This document shows positions 5,914 to 6,993 of a stretch of DNA of 6,993 nt, piece after piece (the first letter of the stretch is position 1; every line of letters begins with the position of its first letter). The translations under genes were made by a program, and so were the position numbers. Under the pieces are notes generated by a model. That model did not search any database. It had not been told where the DNA came from and saw only the letters and a program-made list of their open reading frames with translations. Source of the DNA: Collinsella sp. CAG:166 (lineage in GTDB: Bacteria; Actinomycetota; Coriobacteriia; Coriobacteriales; Coriobacteriaceae); assembly GCA_000434535.1 (NCBI GenBank), contig FR878584.1, positions 1 through 6,993 on the forward strand, given 5' to 3'.

Positions 5914-6927
5914 ATGAGTGAATCGACTGCGGTGGAGGCGCCGGCGGCAAAGGAGCCGTTCTTTAAGATGTCCTCCATCCCGGGTGCCAATATTTTGGTG
6001 CCGCTTTTGCTGGGCTGCCTGCTCAACACGCTATTCCCTGACCTGTTCAAAACGCTCGGCAGCTTTACGCTTGGCATGACCCAGCAGGGCGCGGGCCCGC
6101 TCGTGGGCGCTTTTTTGCTCATCGTCGGTACGACGATTTCGTTTAAGAGTGCTCCTGCCGCCGCTGCACGCGGCGCCATCATCATCGCCGTCAAGCAGAT
6201 CGTGGTCGTTGCCGTGTCGCTGCTCATCCTGTATGTGTTCAACGACAACCTGTTTGGCATCTCTGCCATGGTGATGCTGGCGGCTTGCACCGGCGCCAAC
6301 AACGCTATGTACGCTGGTCTGATGGGCACCATGGGCAATGAGGCCGAGCGTGGTGCTGTCGCAATCACCACGCTCGTTGTCGGCCCTCCGGTCACGATGA
6401 TCGTGCTCGGCGCTGCCGGTCAGGCCCCGATCGGCTGGTCGCTCGTGGGCGCCATCCTGCCGATCGTCGTCGGCATTATTCTGGGCAACCTCTTCCCGAG
6501 CTTTAAGAAGATGATGGCACCGGCACTTTCCGCCATCATCGTGCTCGTCTTCTTTGCCATGGGCTCGACCATGACCTTTGGCCAGCTCATTAATGGCGGT
6601 CTTCCCGGCATTCTGCTCGGCGTGATCTGCTCGGTGGTCTTTGCAATTCCCGTCATCGCGGTCGATAAGCTCACGGGTGGTACGGGTGTCGCAGGTGCGG
6701 CCATTTCGAGCTGCGCCGGAGCCAATGTGGCCACGCCTGCTGCCATGGCAAGCGTCAACGGGGCCATGTACGGTGGCGCCGTGCTCGCGACGGCTACGGC
6801 ACAGGTTGCTGCCTGCGCAATCGTGACGGCTATTTTGACCCCGCTGGTCACCAGCTGGTGCTACAAGCATTTTGAGGGCCAGGGCAACAGCAAGGCAACG
6901 ACCGACAAGGCCGCTGCAGCCGCCTAA
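5914..6927 (+). CDS. kdgT: 2-keto-3-deoxygluconate permease (KDGT family)
   Basis: A 337-residue integral membrane protein, close to the 327 residues of E. coli KdgT. The family is known as proton symporters bringing 2-keto-3-deoxygluconate (KDG), a product of pectin and uronate breakdown, into the cell. Family-like stretches, judged from remembered E. coli KdgT, are IPGANILVPLLLG (22-34), GAILPIVVGIILGNL (179-193), GILLGV (232-237) and DKLTGGTGVAGAA (251-263) followed by SSCAGANVATPAAMA (265-279). About ten hydrophobic segments fill residues 23-316; both tails are hydrophilic and the C-terminus is Ala-rich. The SDR upstream is on the same strand but separated by 108 bp with a hairpin, so kdgT may rely on read-through or its own promoter. 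A TACGAT (5883-5888) is a possible -10, but no good -35 is seen. Substrate specificity within the family is inferred, and other keto sugar acids are possible. Confidence 0.9.
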   Translation: MSESTAVEAPAAKEPFFKMSSIPGANILVPLLLGCLLNTLFPDLFKTLGSFTLGMTQQGAGPLVGAFLLIVGTTISFKSAPAAAARGAIIIAVKQIVVVAVSLLILYVFNDNLFGISAMVMLAACTGANNAMYAGLMGTMGNEAERGAVAITTLVVGPPVTMIVLGAAGQAPIGWSLVGAILPIVVGIILGNLFPSFKKMMAPALSAIIVLVFFAMGSTMTFGQLINGGLPGILLGVICSVVFAIPVIAVDKLTGGTGVAGAAISSCAGANVATPAAMASVNGAMYGGAVLATATAQVAACAIVTAILTPLVTSWCYKHFEGQGNSKATTDKAAAAA

Positions 6928-6971
6928 TGCCAAGCGGCAATCAAAGCTAAAAACTAGCTACGCCACAGGGC

Positions 6972-6993
6972 GGCCACGGGGGATCCCGTGGCC
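6972..6993 (+). terminator. Hairpin after kdgT, probable terminator cut by the window edge
   Basis: GGCCACGGG (6972-6980), loop GGAT, CCCGTGGCC (6985-6993): perfect 9-bp GC-rich stem, starting 45 nt after the kdgT stop. Any T-tract would lie beyond the last base, so direction and type cannot be confirmed. Confidence 0.6.

Noticed and set aside
6031..6933. A 300-codon minus-strand open frame opposite kdgT
   Set aside because: Composition rich in His, Arg and Asp with no domain; antisense shadow of a membrane protein gene.
6945..6959. AGCTA-AAAAC-TAGCT inverted repeat after kdgT
   Set aside because: Only 5 AT-rich base pairs and no T-tract after it; the 9-bp GC hairpin at 6972-6993 is the better terminator candidate.

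Overview
The window looks like chromosomal DNA from a high-GC gut actinobacterium of the Coriobacteriia, most like Collinsella. This is inferred from GC-rich codon use, tight gene packing, strong AGGAGG-type ribosome sites and the overall protein style; no rRNA or other phylogenetic marker is present to confirm it. I see no mobile element, CRISPR array, tRNA or rRNA.

Left half (18-4689, minus strand): a compact three-gene operon read right to left. It encodes a MarR-family regulator (GTG start at 4689), a 789-residue ABC exporter half (start 4243) and a 618-residue ABC exporter half (start 1874). The junctions are an ATGA overlap and a TAATG overlap, so the genes are probably translationally coupled. 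The two ABC proteins have complementary defects in their ATPase motifs, which marks them as an obligate heterodimer with one degenerate and one catalytic ATP site. The larger half also carries a roughly 200-residue insert between its first two membrane helices, predicted to face outward and partly Met/Gln/Ala-rich. The likely role is regulated multidrug or toxic-compound export, with MarR as the sensor; the substrate cannot be read from the sequence.

Middle (4690-5055): a 366-bp, AT-richer divergent intergenic region. It contains two imperfect copies of a ~29-bp direct repeat, several dyads that could be operators, and plausible plus-strand promoter elements.

Right half (5056-6927, plus strand): a classical short-chain dehydrogenase/reductase, a rho-independent terminator-like hairpin, then a 2-keto-3-deoxygluconate permease (KdgT family) with a strong ribosome site. 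The pairing suggests uptake and redox handling of a keto-deoxy sugar acid from uronate or pectin breakdown. No KDG kinase or aldolase is in the window. A perfect 9-bp hairpin at the very end of the window is probably the kdgT terminator, with its T-tract beyond the edge.

Nothing here is clearly a new system. The most distinctive items are the extracellular insert of the larger ABC half and the repeat- and dyad-rich divergent regulatory region.
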